Positions 62,647 to 64,000 of a stretch of 64,000 bases of DNA are shown piece after piece. Below the pieces are notes generated by a model, which was not told the origin of the DNA, did no database searches, and was given only the letters and a program-made list of their open reading frames with translations. The position numbers and the translations under genes are program-made. This DNA is from a virus, in the IMG/VR virus record IMGVR_UViG_3300044633_001393, positions 19,125-83,124 of that record; one strand, given 5' to 3'. Each line of letters begins with the position of its first letter. Position 1 is the first letter of the stretch.

Positions 62647-64000
62647 ATGGAAAACAAAAAAGCAATTGATTCATTAACAAAATATGGCCGTGACTTCCAA
62701 ATCAAGTGTATTTCGTGCTTGATATCTGATCGTTCATTTATTGAACGAATTCACGATATTATTGAAGTAGACTTCTTTGAAAGTGATGCAAATAAGTGGG
62801 TAGTAAAAGAAAGTATTAAATATTTCAATGAGTATAAAGATCTTCCAACATTAACAGTATTCAAAATTAAATTGGATGAGATCAATGATGAACTTCTAAA
62901 ACGAAGCATAGTAGACAATCTCAAATTGGTATATCAAAAGGTTAGTGATAGTGATTTGAAATTTGTCAAAGAACAGTTTTTGGAATTCTGTAAGAATCAA
63001 AAGCTAAAGAACGCTATTATTGAAAGTGCTGATCTATTGGCACTTGGTCAATACGAAAAGATTAAAAACGTAGTTGACCACGCAATGAAAGCTGGTATGG
63101 AACGTAATATCGGTCACGATTACTCTGAAGACGTTGAAAAACGTATGAGTGTAATGAGTCGCAATTGTGTCAAGACCAATTGGACTGAAATTGATACCAT
63201 TATGGATGGTGGATTGGCGGCCGGCGAACTTGGTATTATTACAGCTTGTGCTGGTAGTGGTAAGAGTTGGGTACTATCCAAGTTGGGTGCCGAAGCAATG
63301 AAGCAGGGTAAGAATGTAGTTCATTTTACTCTAGAGTTGAATGAAAACTATGTGGGTCTTCGTTATGATGCTTGTTTTACTGGAATTGATTTCCAAAACA
63401 TTCGTAACAACGTTGATATCGTAAAACAGAAGATTGCTGATGTACCAGGCAAGTTGAAGATCAAATACTTCCCAATCAAGACAGTTAGTGCTTATAGTTT
63501 AAAAGCACATTGTGAACGATTGGCTGTACTTGGTACAAAGGTAGATATGATTATCGTTGACTACGCTGATATTCTACGTCCTTCTCAGAGTGAACGTAAT
63601 AGTAACAGTTATAGTGAAGCTGGTGGTATTTATGAAGAACTACGTGGTGTAGCTGGTGAACTACAAGTTCCTATTTGGAGTGCTTCACAGAGCAATCGTG
63701 CTGCTATGGATGAAGATATCATTCAGGCTAATAACATTGCTGATAGTTATCGTAAGATTATGACTGCTGACTTCGTTATGTCACTCAGTCGTAAAGTTAA
63801 CGATAAACAGGCAAATACAGCACGATTCCACGTAATTAAGAATCGTTTCGGACCAGATGGTTTGACATTCCCAAGTAAGATGAACGCTGGTTGTGGTCAC
63901 ATTGAAATTTATGGAGAAAATAGCCGTGAGGGTATGAGTATTCTAAATGAAATGATGGATGGAGAAAATCAAGTTAAAAAAGCACTAAAGTCCAAGTGGA
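62647..64000 (+). CDS. gp41: replicative DNA helicase (T4 gp41-like), 3' end outside the window
   Basis: 451 codons to the window edge; T4 gp41 is 475, so most of the gene is present. N-terminal helical domain (MENKKAIDSLTKYGRDFQIK), then the RecA-like motor of the DnaB family: Walker A ITACAGSGKSWVLSKLG, motif 1a HFTLELNENYVGLRYD, Walker B DMIIVDYADILRPS, motif H3 with Gln (PIWSASQSNRAAMDEDI) and the R-finger region (FHVIKNRFGPDGLTFP). Hexameric 5'-3' helicase that partners the primase. Confidence 0.94.
   Translation, partial: MENKKAIDSLTKYGRDFQIKCISCLISDRSFIERIHDIIEVDFFESDANKWVVKESIKYFNEYKDLPTLTVFKIKLDEINDELLKRSIVDNLKLVYQKVSDSDLKFVKEQFLEFCKNQKLKNAIIESADLLALGQYEKIKNVVDHAMKAGMERNIGHDYSEDVEKRMSVMSRNCVKTNWTEIDTIMDGGLAAGELGIITACAGSGKSWVLSKLGAEAMKQGKNVVHFTLELNENYVGLRYDACFTGIDFQNIRNNVDIVKQKIADVPGKLKIKYFPIKTVSAYSLKAHCERLAVLGTKVDMIIVDYADILRPSQSERNSNSYSEAGGIYEELRGVAGELQVPIWSASQSNRAAMDEDIIQANNIADSYRKIMTADFVMSLSRKVNDKQANTARFHVIKNRFGPDGLTFPSKMNAGCGHIEIYGENSREGMSILNEMMDGENQVKKALKSKW

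Overview
The window is a stretch of the virion-structure and replication core of a T4-like (Straboviridae/Kyanoviridae-related, 'far-T4') contractile-tailed phage. The genome is visibly AT-rich. The evidence is the T4 gene set in recognisable form: sheath (gp18), large terminase (gp17), portal (gp20), prohead protease (gp21), scaffold (gp22), major capsid protein (gp23), a neck trio in the order gp13-gp14-gp15, tail tube (gp19), a hub-assembly protein, a tape measure, a gp53-like wedge protein, gp32, UvsX, an RNase H/flap nuclease and the gp41 helicase. The host cannot be named. Several promoters match the ordinary sigma-70 form (TTGACA-17-TATACT), which argues against a Bacteroidota-type promoter. 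The DUF5872-like, Gp88-like and CWKGY-tail proteins recall marine T4-like phages.

Layout: 1-3424 holds two glycosyltransferases, the second fusing a GT4 domain to a TibC-like autotransporter O-heptosyltransferase. 3504-7418 is a double-length sheath, closed by a strong terminator. 7496-10115 is a run of four small to medium genes whose N-termini look like T4 capsid-targeting peptides ending in [I/L]-x-E. 10134-21342 is the packaging and head operon, interrupted by two minus-strand genes at 17190-18231. 21453-28917 is an accessory island: a GIY-YIG endonuclease, then a six-gene minus-strand cassette (lipoprotein, MscS-like membrane protein, ankyrin-class III nucleotidyl cyclase fusion, a small protein, Mom-like DNA-modification protein, small membrane protein), then three plus-strand genes, two of them with the capsid-targeting peptide. 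28975-32169 is the neck. 32239-41745 encodes two giant fibre proteins. 41901-55273 is the tail and baseplate module, with two metabolic or processing enzymes inserted. 55313 to the end is replication and recombination.

How the parts may work together: the head genes build a prohead that gp21 matures by cutting after [I/L]-x-E. At least seven other proteins carry such a site right after a hydrophobic N-terminal peptide and could be packaged and injected, including a nucleic-acid-ligase-like enzyme and a flavodoxin-like oxidoreductase. The glycosyltransferases may decorate the Ser/Thr-Gly fibre or the Ser/Thr-rich sheath insertion. The minus-strand cassette looks like a signalling and membrane module joined to a DNA-modification gene, and is the best candidate here for an undescribed host-takeover, exclusion or inter-phage defence system.

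Expression signals are unusual. A TATATTTATA-like element lies 3-6 bases before many start codons on both strands, and three of five sigma-70-like promoters end so close to the start codon that the mRNA would have almost no leader. The sheath, scaffold and tube genes instead have longer leaders with AAGG-type ribosome sites. I saw no tRNA gene, CRISPR array, integrase, reverse transcriptase, lysin or holin. No gene-free stretch exceeds 300 bases.
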